From: Akkermansiaceae bacterium
GTDB taxonomy: Bacteria; Verrucomicrobiota; Verrucomicrobiia; Verrucomicrobiales; Akkermansiaceae
Length of the DNA stretch: 7,969 bases
NCBI GenBank assembly: GCA_028293225.1
Contig: JAQGPE010000786.1
Location: 1-7,969 of the forward strand
Direction of reading: 5' to 3'
Positions 1-7,418 of the stretch are shown one piece after another. The notes below the pieces were generated by a model that saw nothing but the letters and a program-made list of their open reading frames with translations, had not been told where the DNA came from and ran no database searches. The position numbers were made by a program, and so were the translations under genes. Position 1 is the stretch's first letter, and each line of letters starts with the position of its first letter.

Positions 1-1
1 C

Positions 2-1873
2 ATCTCGTCACGGGATGAGAAGGCGTTTGGGATGCTGGTCACGCGTTACCTCGACCAGGTCCATGCCTTGGCCCGCCGGGTCACGGGCGATGACGAGCTG
101 GCGCGGGATGCGGTCCAGACTGCGTTCATCCGGCTCGCGGAGCGCGCTGCGCTGATCTCGCATCATCTGCCGCTGGCTGCCTGGCTGCACCACGTGGTGC
201 GGTGCCAGGCGGTGGATCTGGTACGGGCGGAGACGCGGCGGAGAAAGCGCGAATGGCAGGCCACTCTCGTCTTCCCTCCCATGGATACTTCCGCACCAGA
301 ACCCGACTGGTCTGCGCTCGCCCCCGTGGTGGACGAGTTGGTGGATCAACTGCCCACCGCCGATCGCAATCTCCTGCTTCTGCGCTACTACCGGAACGAG
401 TCCCACGCAGTGATCGCCGCCAGGCTGGGGCTGACGGAGGGAGTGGCCCGCAAGCGCGCCTACCGGGCGGTGGAGAAGCTGCGCGCCCTGCTGGGGAAGC
501 GCGGCATCACCACCAGCGCGGCGGCCCTGGCCGGCATCCTGCCCGCCCACGCCGCACCGGCCGCGCCTGCGTTTCTCGCGACTGCGGTCCTTCAGGCGAC
601 GCAGGGGATCGTTCCTGTCAGCGCGCCTTTTCTCACCGCTCTTTTCATCACCGTGAATACTTCCCAGAAAATCGCCCTGGCGGGATCGCTCCTGCTGCTG
701 GTGGCCGCGACGGCCTACACCTATGCGCCGGATCCTGCCGCCACTGCACTGGCTGCTGCCGCCGCTTCTCCGGGGGATGCCGTAGTTGCCTCCGGGAAAG
801 CTGGCCAGCGCTCAGGGTTTGTCCGCGAGCGCCTGGTCCGTCCTGCCCCGGGGACTCCGGAGGAGCGGCTGGAGCGACTGAGGGCGATCGTCTCCAACGA
901 GGACGCCATCCAGCGTGAAGCCGACCTCATCGCCTATCTGGACGGCCTGCCGCCGGGTCTGTTTGGCGAGACTGTGACGGCGCTGCGGGACCTGCAGCGG
1001 GTGGAGTTCAATGGCCAGCCGATGGCACTTTCGGCATGGATGAAAGTGGATCACGTCGCAGCTCTGGAATTCTGCATGGATCCCAGCAACTCCGTGGATG
1101 ACCGGCTGCTCCCCGAAATGCTGGGCGACTGGGCTGCAAGCGACCCGGAAGCTGCTCTGGCATGGGCACTTCAGTCCTCCCGGGCGGCTGCCTTGGTGCA
1201 GAATATCCTGTGGGGAATCGCGCAGGCTTCGCCCGAGGATCTCGGAAAGCGGATCCGGGAACTCCCCGACGGCGAGGCCAAGTATTTGGCCTTTGATCAT
1301 CTGACCACACAACTGGCCGAGGATGGCGATCCGGGGTTGCTGCCGCGGATCGTGGCCGGTCTCTCCGAATCCCAGCGAGCGGTGCTTTATGGTAATCTTG
1401 CGATCGAGATGAAAGACTATCCGAAGGCCGTTGACCTGTTGAAGCAGCATCCGGAGGGCATCCCTTTTTCGAGTCCTGAAGGGATCGTCTACATGTGGTC
1501 CAATATTGACTATCCCACCGCCATTGCTGCCGTGGCCGGACTCCCTGCGGGGGAACTCAAAAAGCAGGCGGCCGCAGGGCTGATTCATCGCATGTCGGAG
1601 CGGGATATACGGCAGGCAGAGGATCTGCTGGAGCAGTATCCGGATGTTCTTTCCCCGTCCACCCTCTCCATCGTTATCGAGAACGTCGGGAAAAGCGACC
1701 CAGCGCTGGCCTTGGACCTGACGCCAAAAATCTCCGGCGAGGCAGAGCGCCATGAGGCGATCGCCGGGCAGCTGTCGTCCTGGCTGATCAATGATCCCGC
1801 TGCTGCCGCAGGCTGGCTGGCAGCGCATCCGCAGCCGGCGGCGGTGACGGACAGGCTCCCCCAATCCAACTGA
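2..1873 (+). CDS. ECF sigma factor fused to a membrane segment and C-terminal solenoid (5' partial)
   Basis: Sigma-70 family, ECF type: directs RNA polymerase to a regulon. The frame is open from the first bases (SSRDEKAFG precedes the first ATG at 32), and that ATG lies inside region 2.1, so the true start is upstream. Numbering from that Met: region 2 is residues 1-75, with DDELARDAVQTAFIRLAERA in 2.2 and AAWLHHVVRCQAVDLVRAET in 2.3-2.4. Region 4 is about 100-157, with HTH SHAVIAARLGLTEGVARKRA. An Ala-rich stretch and a transmembrane helix (about 213-232, IALAGSLLLLVAATAYTYA) follow, then about 340 helical residues. Degenerate 'DPxxAL' units occur near D340, D371, D493, D556 and D588. Ordinary ECF factors are about 170-200 residues and soluble. 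C-terminally extended ECFs are known in Planctomycetes and Verrucomicrobia. The domains are clear; membrane tethering and external sensing are inference. The next gene shares the repeat style and probably the operon. Confidence 0.9.
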   Translation: MSSRDEKAFGMLVTRYLDQVHALARRVTGDDELARDAVQTAFIRLAERAALISHHLPLAAWLHHVVRCQAVDLVRAETRRRKREWQATLVFPPMDTSAPEPDWSALAPVVDELVDQLPTADRNLLLLRYYRNESHAVIAARLGLTEGVARKRAYRAVEKLRALLGKRGITTSAAALAGILPAHAAPAAPAFLATAVLQATQGIVPVSAPFLTALFITVNTSQKIALAGSLLLLVAATAYTYAPDPAATALAAAAASPGDAVVASGKAGQRSGFVRERLVRPAPGTPEERLERLRAIVSNEDAIQREADLIAYLDGLPPGLFGETVTALRDLQRVEFNGQPMALSAWMKVDHVAALEFCMDPSNSVDDRLLPEMLGDWAASDPEAALAWALQSSRAAALVQNILWGIAQASPEDLGKRIRELPDGEAKYLAFDHLTTQLAEDGDPGLLPRIVAGLSESQRAVLYGNLAIEMKDYPKAVDLLKQHPEGIPFSSPEGIVYMWSNIDYPTAIAAVAGLPAGELKKQAAAGLIHRMSERDIRQAEDLLEQYPDVLSPSTLSIVIENVGKSDPALALDLTPKISGEAERHEAIAGQLSSWLINDPAAAAGWLAAHPQPAAVTDRLPQSN

Positions 1874-1914
1874 CCGACAGAGCAACGGACCATGCCACTC
1901 ACCCATAAACACCT

Positions 1915-3195
1915 GTGATGAAGTTCAAAGTGCCGCTTCCTGTGATTCTCTCCGCCCTGGCCGCGGCGGTGGCGGGATCCCTTTTTCTCTCCACCGCGGC
2001 CAGGCGGCAGCGCACGGCAGAGGCATTCCGGGCAGTCGCGGCAGCCACCGCCAGCGGGACCAAGCCCACCTATGCACAACGCACGGCGGGCGCAGCCTTG
2101 CTGCTTTCCCGGCCCCTGCCAGCCGGGATGGGGCGTGAGTCTGCCGTCAGGGAGCGGATGCAGGCCGCGCTTGCGATCATGAACCGGGTCGACCGGACCC
2201 GTGCGCTGCTGGCGCTGATGCGGGATTTCACGACTGCGGATTTCTGCGCTGCCCTGGACAGTTATCCCGTCAGCATGGCCGGCAGGCGCGATGAGTTTTT
2301 CATGACTCTCTTCGATGAACTGGGGAAGCGGGATCCGGATGCGGCACTGGACTATGCCGCCCACGCTCCCGGCATGGAAGAGGTGGCGGGCAAGCTCCTA
2401 TTTGAGTCAGGAGTTGATTCTGTCATGGAGTGGACGAAGGCTGACCCCAGCGGAAAGAGACTGCGCGCGGTGGTCGATCGCCTGATGAAAGAGAATCCTG
2501 CATTTGCCCTGGAAGCACTGGGCGCGCTTCCCGTGGAGCAGTGGCGAAAGCCCTTGGCCCTGCTGATCCAGAACAACGATGGCAACTCACGTGAGGACGT
2601 GCAGAAATGGTTCGATGGGCTGACCGACCCGGTCCAGCGCAGAGCGGCAGAGACGACCATCCTCCAATTCCTCGGGAAAGACGCCCTGGAGCCGGGAGGG
2701 CTTGCCCGCAGGGAACCGCCCCCGCGATTCAGCTTCGATTACATCGGGCAGTGGATCGTGGAGGAGCCCGCCGGTGCCCGGGAGGCGGTCGCGCAGCTCC
2801 CCGCCGGGCCGCAACGGCGCAGGTCGGTGGAGATCATCATGACGGATGCCCTGCAGCACAGCGACAACCCTGCGGAGGTGATGGCGCAATTCGCCGGCGA
2901 TCTTGACGGGAAACTGCGGGCCGCAGCTGTGGAGGGCCTGGCCTATAGGGACGGAGCACTGGCTCTTGAGCGCAGTGGAACCCTGATTGAGGATCCCACC
3001 GAACGCGAAATCGCCGACGTCAGGACTCTCGCCATCTGGGCCGAGAATCACGAACCGGAGGCCAGGAAGTGGATGGACGACCATCAGGTCTCCGACAACG
3101 TCCGCACCCGCGCGAACGAGGAAATCGAGCGCCGCAAGAAATCGGCCAGAGATGAATTTCTGGAGTCCGAACAGGCCAAGGCCACCGGGAGGTGA
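1915..3195 (+). CDS. Membrane-anchored or exported solenoid-repeat protein, partner of the sigma factor
   Basis: Hypothetical protein of 425-426 residues. The start is GTG at 1915 or, more likely, the adjoining ATG at 1918; no Shine-Dalgarno sequence is visible. Numbering from the ATG, residues 5-24 (PLPVILSALAAAVAGSLFLS) form a signal peptide or N-terminal anchor preceded by Lys. The body is predicted helical with degenerate units like those in the upstream gene: KRDPDAALDYAAHAP near D139, KADPSGKRL near D176, KENPAFALEALGALP near N193, EEPAGAREAVAQLP near P284 and NHEPEARKWMDDH near P380. The C-terminal 40 residues are highly charged and possibly coiled. There is no catalytic motif, no cysteine-anchored lipobox and no zinc-binding anti-sigma (ZAS) motif. 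The 41-44 nt gap and the shared repeats suggest co-transcription with, and duplication from, the extended sigma factor. Its role is unknown; an extracytoplasmic partner or modulator is a guess. Confidence 0.82.
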   Translation: MMKFKVPLPVILSALAAAVAGSLFLSTAARRQRTAEAFRAVAAATASGTKPTYAQRTAGAALLLSRPLPAGMGRESAVRERMQAALAIMNRVDRTRALLALMRDFTTADFCAALDSYPVSMAGRRDEFFMTLFDELGKRDPDAALDYAAHAPGMEEVAGKLLFESGVDSVMEWTKADPSGKRLRAVVDRLMKENPAFALEALGALPVEQWRKPLALLIQNNDGNSREDVQKWFDGLTDPVQRRAAETTILQFLGKDALEPGGLARREPPPRFSFDYIGQWIVEEPAGAREAVAQLPAGPQRRRSVEIIMTDALQHSDNPAEVMAQFAGDLDGKLRAAAVEGLAYRDGALALERSGTLIEDPTEREIADVRTLAIWAENHEPEARKWMDDHQVSDNVRTRANEEIERRKKSARDEFLESEQAKATGR

Positions 3196-3233
3196 GGAGG
3201 GAGGATTGCTTTGCTGACTTCGCAGGCAGTCGA

Positions 3234-3251
3234 ATGAATCGGATGAATCAG
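3234..3251. repeat. 9 nt imperfect tandem repeat in the intergenic region
   Basis: ATGAATCGG (3234-3242) is followed directly by ATGAATCAG (3243-3251), one mismatch in nine. It lies 39 nt after the solenoid-protein stop and about 140 nt before the hydrolase start. It could be a tandem half-site for a regulator or chance; no promoter next to it can be defined. Confidence 0.35.
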
Positions 3252-3312
3252 AGAATTTCTTAATCTCATTTTTCAATTACCCATCTTGATCCGCAGTGAA
3301 TTCTCTCCCCGC

Positions 3313-3339
3313 GCCGCCAGATTTGGTGGCACTATTTTT
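3313..3339 (+). terminator. Probable rho-independent terminator after the sigma/solenoid pair
   Basis: The arms GCCGCCA (3313-3319) and TGGTGGC (3324-3330) pair over 7 bp, one of them a G-U wobble, around a GATT tetraloop. A run of five T (3335-3339) begins four bases after the stem. The geometry fits an intrinsic terminator, although the T run is short and offset. It lies 117 nt past the solenoid-protein stop and 50 nt before the hydrolase start, so it either ends the upstream operon or sits in the leader of the hydrolase mRNA. Confidence 0.45.
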
Positions 3340-3389
3340 AAGGTCGCCGTGAACCCATCGCGACGTCATCGCTCTCTACAGACCTCCCC

Positions 3390-5669
3390 ATGTTCCGACT
3401 TTCCTTCCTCATTCTTAACCTCGTCTTTCTGACTGTCTTTGCTCCAGCTCAACAGCCCGTCGCTAGTGAGCCGGCGGACAGCGCAGACTGGCAGATGAAG
3501 CGGGCGCCCTTGATGACGCCCTTTGCCGCAGACGTGAAGCCGGACAATGTTCTTCCGGAGTATCCGCGGCCGCAATTGGTTCGCGAGAAATGGCTGAACT
3601 TAAATGGAATATGGGCTTTCAAGGACAGCGCGTCCTCCGGGCCGCCTCAAGAGTGGCCGGAGAAAATCCTGGTGCCCTTTCCGATTCAGTCCGCTCTGTC
3701 CGGCGTGATGAAGCAGGTGGAGCGGGCCTGGTACCGGCGGACGTTTACGGTTCCGGCCGACTGGGAGGGCCAGCACATCATCCTCCATTTCGGTGCCGTG
3801 GACTGGGAGAGCGAGATTTTTATCAATGGGAATAGCATCGGCACGCATCGCGGCGGCTATGATCCTTTCAGTTACGACATCACAGACGCATTGAAAGGCC
3901 CGGGGCCGCAGGAGCTGGCGGTCCGCATCTTCGATCCCACGGAGAACGGCGGCCAGCCGCGTGGCAAGCAGGCCATCAAAGGCATCCCCATCATGTACAC
4001 GCCGACCTCCGGCATCTGGCAGACGGTCTGGCTTGAGCCGGTCCCCACAGCATCGATCCAGGACCTGCGGATTCTGCCGGATATCGACAAGGGAACCGTC
4101 AGTGTGAAGGTCAATGTCAAGAATCCGCCGGCAGGCTCGACCGTGGCCTTGCAGGTCTCCGCCGCAGAGAAAATGGTCACGACGATTTCCGGCGAGGCGA
4201 ACAGGGAGATCGTCATCCCGCTCCCGAAGGCGGTGCTTTGGTCTCCGGACCAGCCCTTTCTCTACGACCTCAAAGTCATCCTGCAGCAGGATGCGAAGCC
4301 GCTCGATACCGTCGCCAGCTATTTCGGCATGCGGAAAATCTCGCTGAAGACCATCGATGGGATTCCGAAAATCCTGCTGAACAATAAGTTCGTCTTTCAA
4401 CTGGGCGCGCTGGACCAGGGATTCTGGCCGGACGGTCTCTACACCGCTCCGACGGATGCGGCGCTGAAGTTCGATCTCGAACTGCAAAAGAAACTCGGCT
4501 TCAACATGGTTCGCAAGCATGTGAAGGTCGAGCCGCTGCGCTGGTACTACTGGGCGGACAAGATGGGGCTGCTGGTCTGGCAGGACATGCCGACCGCACA
4601 ATCCTACGGTGGCGTGGATGCCGATCCGGATCTCTACGTGACCGAGTTGACGCGTATGATCGAAACGCACTGGAACAGCCCGTGCATCGTCATGTGGGTC
4701 GTGTATAACGAGAACTGTGGCCAGAATGCGCATATCAAGCAGGGCCTGAGCACTGCGAAAGTGGCCGGCCTCGCGAAGAAGCTCGACCCCAACCGCCTGG
4801 TGAACGAGGCGAGCGGTTATGACTGGTATGGTGCCGGCGATGTCGCGGACTCCCACACCTATCCGGCGCCGGACGCGCTTCCCGGTGCCCCTGGCCAGGC
4901 GATCGTCTCCGGGGAATTCGGCGCGATCAAATATCCGCTAAAGGACCACCAGTGGGCTCAGGCCGATGACGTCAACGTAACCACGAGTGAGGAGTATCTG
5001 AGCCGCTACGCCAGCTACCTGACCAAGCTTTGCCAGCTGAAAACCGAAAAGGGCATGAGCGGTGCGGTCTACACCCAGATCACCGACGTCGAGACCGAGC
5101 AGAACGGGATCTTCACCTATGACCGCAAGGCACCAAAGGCGGACATCGCAGCCTTGGCCAAACTGAACCTGCGGGCAATCCACCAGCGCTACGAGATGGT
5201 GGACATCCTGCCGACTTCGCGGAAGTCGGCGCAGAAGTGGGAATACACGACGGCTGATCCGGGAGAGAAATGGTTCGCCATGGATTTCAATGACCGTGAC
5301 TGGCAGACCGGCCGCGCCCCTTTCGCCTCGGAAGGCACCCCGAATGTCAAGGTGGGCACCTCGTGGAAGACTGACGACATCTGGATCCGGAAGGAATTCC
5401 GGATCGGCAGCCTGAGCCCGGACGATCTCGACAATCTGTATCTCGACATCTGTCACGACGACGATTGCGAGGTCTATCTGAATGGAGTGAAGGTTGGCGC
5501 ATTGAACGCGGCGAGCACCTACGCTCCGATGGCTCTGGACAAAGCGGGGAAGAAGGCCCTGAAGCAAAATGCCGCGAACCTGATCGCCGTCCATTGTCAC
5601 CAGACCGGCGGCGATCAGGCCATCGACGTGGGCCTCGAGGTTCTGAGGTTTGTGGACGACACAAAATAA
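3390..5669 (+). CDS. Secreted glycoside hydrolase family 2 (beta-galactosidase/beta-glucuronidase-like)
   Basis: Retaining exo-glycosidase of family GH2, removing beta-linked sugars from oligo- or polysaccharides outside the cytoplasm. Residues 1-20 (MFRLSFLILNLVFLTVFAPA) are a signal peptide with likely cleavage before Gln21, which supports ATG 3390 despite no Shine-Dalgarno. Order: GH2 sugar-binding jelly-roll about 62-215 (WYRRTFTVP, THRGGYDPFSYDIT); Ig-like domain about 220-335; TIM barrel about 340-605, with GFNMVRKHVKVEPLRWYYWA and GLLVWQDMP. The acid/base is Glu441 in WVVYNEN and the nucleophile is Glu509 in SGEFGAI; the 68-residue spacing is near the 76 of LacZ (E461/E537). A further jelly-roll at about 615-755 (DDDCEVYLNG, NLIAVHCHQ) may bind carbohydrate. 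At 759 residues it is a normal length and looks intact. Substrate cannot be assigned: GH2 also holds mannosidases, arabinosidases and others. No transporter or SusC/D-like gene is adjacent. Confidence 0.95.
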   Translation: MFRLSFLILNLVFLTVFAPAQQPVASEPADSADWQMKRAPLMTPFAADVKPDNVLPEYPRPQLVREKWLNLNGIWAFKDSASSGPPQEWPEKILVPFPIQSALSGVMKQVERAWYRRTFTVPADWEGQHIILHFGAVDWESEIFINGNSIGTHRGGYDPFSYDITDALKGPGPQELAVRIFDPTENGGQPRGKQAIKGIPIMYTPTSGIWQTVWLEPVPTASIQDLRILPDIDKGTVSVKVNVKNPPAGSTVALQVSAAEKMVTTISGEANREIVIPLPKAVLWSPDQPFLYDLKVILQQDAKPLDTVASYFGMRKISLKTIDGIPKILLNNKFVFQLGALDQGFWPDGLYTAPTDAALKFDLELQKKLGFNMVRKHVKVEPLRWYYWADKMGLLVWQDMPTAQSYGGVDADPDLYVTELTRMIETHWNSPCIVMWVVYNENCGQNAHIKQGLSTAKVAGLAKKLDPNRLVNEASGYDWYGAGDVADSHTYPAPDALPGAPGQAIVSGEFGAIKYPLKDHQWAQADDVNVTTSEEYLSRYASYLTKLCQLKTEKGMSGAVYTQITDVETEQNGIFTYDRKAPKADIAALAKLNLRAIHQRYEMVDILPTSRKSAQKWEYTTADPGEKWFAMDFNDRDWQTGRAPFASEGTPNVKVGTSWKTDDIWIRKEFRIGSLSPDDLDNLYLDICHDDDCEVYLNGVKVGALNAASTYAPMALDKAGKKALKQNAANLIAVHCHQTGGDQAIDVGLEVLRFVDDTK

Positions 5670-5841
5670 GGTCCCGGGCGGCGGCCGGTGGGTGAGGCGG
5701 AAGCCGGATTCTTTGGCCCGAAATTCCCGGTTCAATGAACGCGCCGGCAAGAAAGTGTCGGAACCGGACCGGGCATTTCCGGCCTTCCGCTCGACCCCTC
5801 AATGCATTTGGAGATTCAAACGGGGCTCACATTTCAACGCA

Positions 5842-5862
5842 CCGGAATCCCACTAATTCCGG
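5842..5862. terminator. Inverted repeat between convergent genes, weak bidirectional terminator candidate
   Basis: A perfect 7 bp inverted repeat, CCGGAAT (5842-5848) and ATTCCGG (5856-5862), with a 7 nt loop. It lies 17 nt beyond the stop of the minus-strand gene and 173 nt past the hydrolase stop. Position between convergent genes favours a shared terminator, but neither strand has a T run after the stem, so it may be a protein site or chance. Confidence 0.3.
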
Positions 5863-5878
5863 GCTTCGGTAAGTCTCC

Positions 5879-6493
5879 TCAAATGAGATCTTTGGATGGC
5901 GGAGAGAGTGGGAATCTACGCCCTCTCGCCGGCGATGCTGAAAATGAGATAGTTAGGTAGTGATGATTGGAGCCGTGTGTCCCAATGGCGTGTCCCACGT
6001 TATCGCACAGGGACGAGGGAGGCAAGCCAAGAGCAGCTGAATCGAAATGGCTCCTTAGAAGCGTCAAAAAAGGTGCAACGGGGTAATAGGCAGCTTCTAT
6101 CCTCTGGATGACGCCCCTTTGCCGTGCTCGCCTGAGCATCACATGATCTTCATGGCAAAGAGTTTTTCCTCCCAAGACACGGCCGTTCGACTGGAATAGC
6201 TCTAAAAGCCGGTCATTGCTTTCTTCCGGCTCTCCTAGCCGCATCCAGCGACGTGTAAAATTCAGGCTTCGGGCAATCTGGAGCGGGGAAGCAGGGCCAT
6301 GGACTTCTAGATAATTCATTAGATCCACGCTCGCGTGCGGCGGAATTTCAGAGGCCTTGATGCTTCCCCGCCATTTGGAGCGGCCTTCAACATCGACCGC
6401 GATCCCACTGGCGATTTCCGCAGGTCTTCTGGCCAAGCATGTCGCTTGGATCGAAGCCACGCCCGGCTGGTCAATGTTGTTTTTTCCCATCAT
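5879..6493 (-). CDS. Hypothetical protein, possible DNA-binding helix-rich core, atypical composition
   Basis: Unrecognised 204-residue frame, starting at ATG 6493 or the next codon, ATG 6490. An AAGGAG occurs on the coding strand at 6518-6513, but 19 nt from the start is too far for a normal Shine-Dalgarno; the frame stays open upstream to a stop at 6539-6541 with no ATG, GTG or TTG. Residues 55-140 look helical and include DLMNYLEVHG, PLQIARSLNFTRRWMRLG and a basic RRARQRGVIQRIEAAYYPV, reminiscent of a winged-helix regulator; this is only an impression. The C-terminal 45 residues (SPARGRRFPLSPPSKDLI at the end) look disordered. GC is about 54% by hand count against about 63% in neighbours, and CTA, TTA, AGG and AGA codons are frequent, so it may be acquired or a remnant. 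It converges on the hydrolase gene. It could also be non-coding. Confidence 0.45.
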   Translation of the reverse strand: MMGKNNIDQPGVASIQATCLARRPAEIASGIAVDVEGRSKWRGSIKASEIPPHASVDLMNYLEVHGPASPLQIARSLNFTRRWMRLGEPEESNDRLLELFQSNGRVLGGKTLCHEDHVMLRRARQRGVIQRIEAAYYPVAPFLTLLRSHFDSAALGLPPSSLCDNVGHAIGTHGSNHHYLTISFSASPARGRRFPLSPPSKDLI

Positions 6494-6911
6494 AATGGTG
6501 GTAAACGGCTGGCTCCTTAGGGTGATCGGTAAAATGGGTTATCTCCATGAGGCGACGGCTAACAGCAAAGTCAACCAGCCCTAAAATGCCCGATCCATAC
6601 ACGAGAGGATTGGGAAAGCTCGGCGGCCGGCAAGCTCGGACTCTGAGCCATGAAGCTGTTTTCGCACACCTGCGCCAACTATCCCTGTTCGGGGTGTGGC
6701 CGAAATTTCCAGCAAATCGCCTCCATCATTTACTGATCCCGTGCTGTGGTATTCCTTCGTAAGCGACAAACCGGCGACCCCTATGCAATCGAGCCCGCAC
6801 TGTCGTATCCTGCGCGGCTATGGAGGAAGCAACCCGCCGCCGCCAAAACGGGTCCGCCAGCCGCGGCCTTGTCCCCAGCTATCACCCCGCGCCGTCCCAG
6901 CCTCCACCATC
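6494..6911. other. Intergenic stretch of 418 nt with no supportable gene
   Basis: Short frames on both strands overlap here (for example 6547-6762 on plus and 6581-6769 on minus). None has a recognisable domain or ribosome binding site. An 8 nt direct repeat AAGCTCGG is at 6616-6623 and 6632-6639. The last 100 nt or so are G+C-rich and probably form the 5' leader of the RCC1 gene. No tRNA, no convincing promoter hexamers and no transposon ends are visible. The segment separates lower-GC DNA on the left from the GC-rich RCC1 gene on the right. Confidence 0.5.
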
Positions 6912-7418
6912 ATGATTGCACTAGTTTCCGGCCGAGTTCTCCTCCGCCTCGCTGTCGCCCTCATCTGCCTGCTTCCCGTGAAGCTCCCCGCCGTGACTCC
7001 GGCGGTCTCGGCGGGAATCAGGTACAGCCTGTTCCTGAGATTCGACGGCACCGTCTTTGCCATGGGAGACAATAGCAGTGGCCAGTTCGGCAATGGCACC
7101 ACCACCAACAGCAGCACGCCAATGCCGGTGATGCCCGGCGTCCAGGCCATCTCCACGGGCGATCTTAGCAGCCTGTTCCTGAAGACCGACGGCAGCGTCT
7201 GGGCCACGGGAGACAACTATTTCGGCCAGCTCGGCGACGGCAGCAACACCAACCGCAGCACGCCCGTACAGGTGATGTCAGGCGTTCAGGCGATCTCGGC
7301 GGGCGGTCGTCACAGCCTGTTCCTGAAGACCGACGGCAGCGTCTGGGCCACGGGAAAAACCAATTCGGCCAGATCGGTACCGGCGACACCACCGACCGCA
7401 ACACGCCCGTGCAGGTGA
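6912..7418 (+). CDS. RCC1-repeat secreted protein, N-terminal part, ends at a frameshift
   Basis: Start chosen at ATG 6912 because it gives a clean signal peptide, MIALVSGRVLLRLAVALICL followed by LPVKLPA; the frame is open further upstream, but that sequence (Pro/Arg-rich, GGSNPPPPKR) does not look like protein. After the signal come RCC1-type blades with the core SLFLKTDGSVWATGDN.FGQLGDG, followed by STPVQVMSGVQAI. Conserved Leu-Phe-Leu triplets fall near residues 40, 88 and 136, a 48-residue period. RCC1 blades build a beta-propeller; in bacteria such secreted proteins are usually of unknown binding function. Halfway through the third blade, after WATG, the frame shifts and ends in KTNSARSVPATPPTATRPCR, which is out-of-frame sequence. 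The genuine coding part therefore ends near 7355; the rest of the propeller continues in the +2 frame. Confidence 0.85.
   Translation: MIALVSGRVLLRLAVALICLLPVKLPAVTPAVSAGIRYSLFLRFDGTVFAMGDNSSGQFGNGTTTNSSTPMPVMPGVQAISTGDLSSLFLKTDGSVWATGDNYFGQLGDGSNTNRSTPVQVMSGVQAISAGGRHSLFLKTDGSVWATGKTNSARSVPATPPTATRPCR

Noticed and set aside
32..34. ATG at 32 as the start of the sigma-factor gene
   Set aside because: It falls within sigma region 2.1. The preceding in-frame residues DEKAFG match the family, so the gene begins before the window.
812..1912. Long minus-strand open frame opposite the sigma gene
   Set aside because: It lies antisense to a clear sigma/solenoid protein and has no recognisable domain. 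Long antisense frames are expected in GC-rich DNA.
3600..4856. 418-codon minus-strand open frame opposite the GH2 gene
   Set aside because: It is a mirror of a strongly supported glycoside hydrolase. The product is Arg/His/Leu-rich with no motif or ribosome binding site.
4938..5802. Minus-strand open frames at the 3' end of the GH2 gene
   Set aside because: They overlap the coding sequence of the hydrolase C-terminal domain and lack any recognisable protein features.
6729..6755. Promoter-like TTTACT (6729-6734) and TATTCC (6750-6755) before the RCC1 gene
   Set aside because: The spacer is only 15 nt and both hexamers are poor matches.
6696..6911. Upstream extension of the RCC1 protein to starts at 6696 or 6783
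   Set aside because: The added residues are Pro/Arg-rich and would bury the signal peptide that begins at 6912.
7353..7360. Programmed ribosomal frameshifting at the A5 run
   Set aside because: Five A is short for slippage and no stimulatory element is evident. A simple one-base loss in a homopolymer explains it better.
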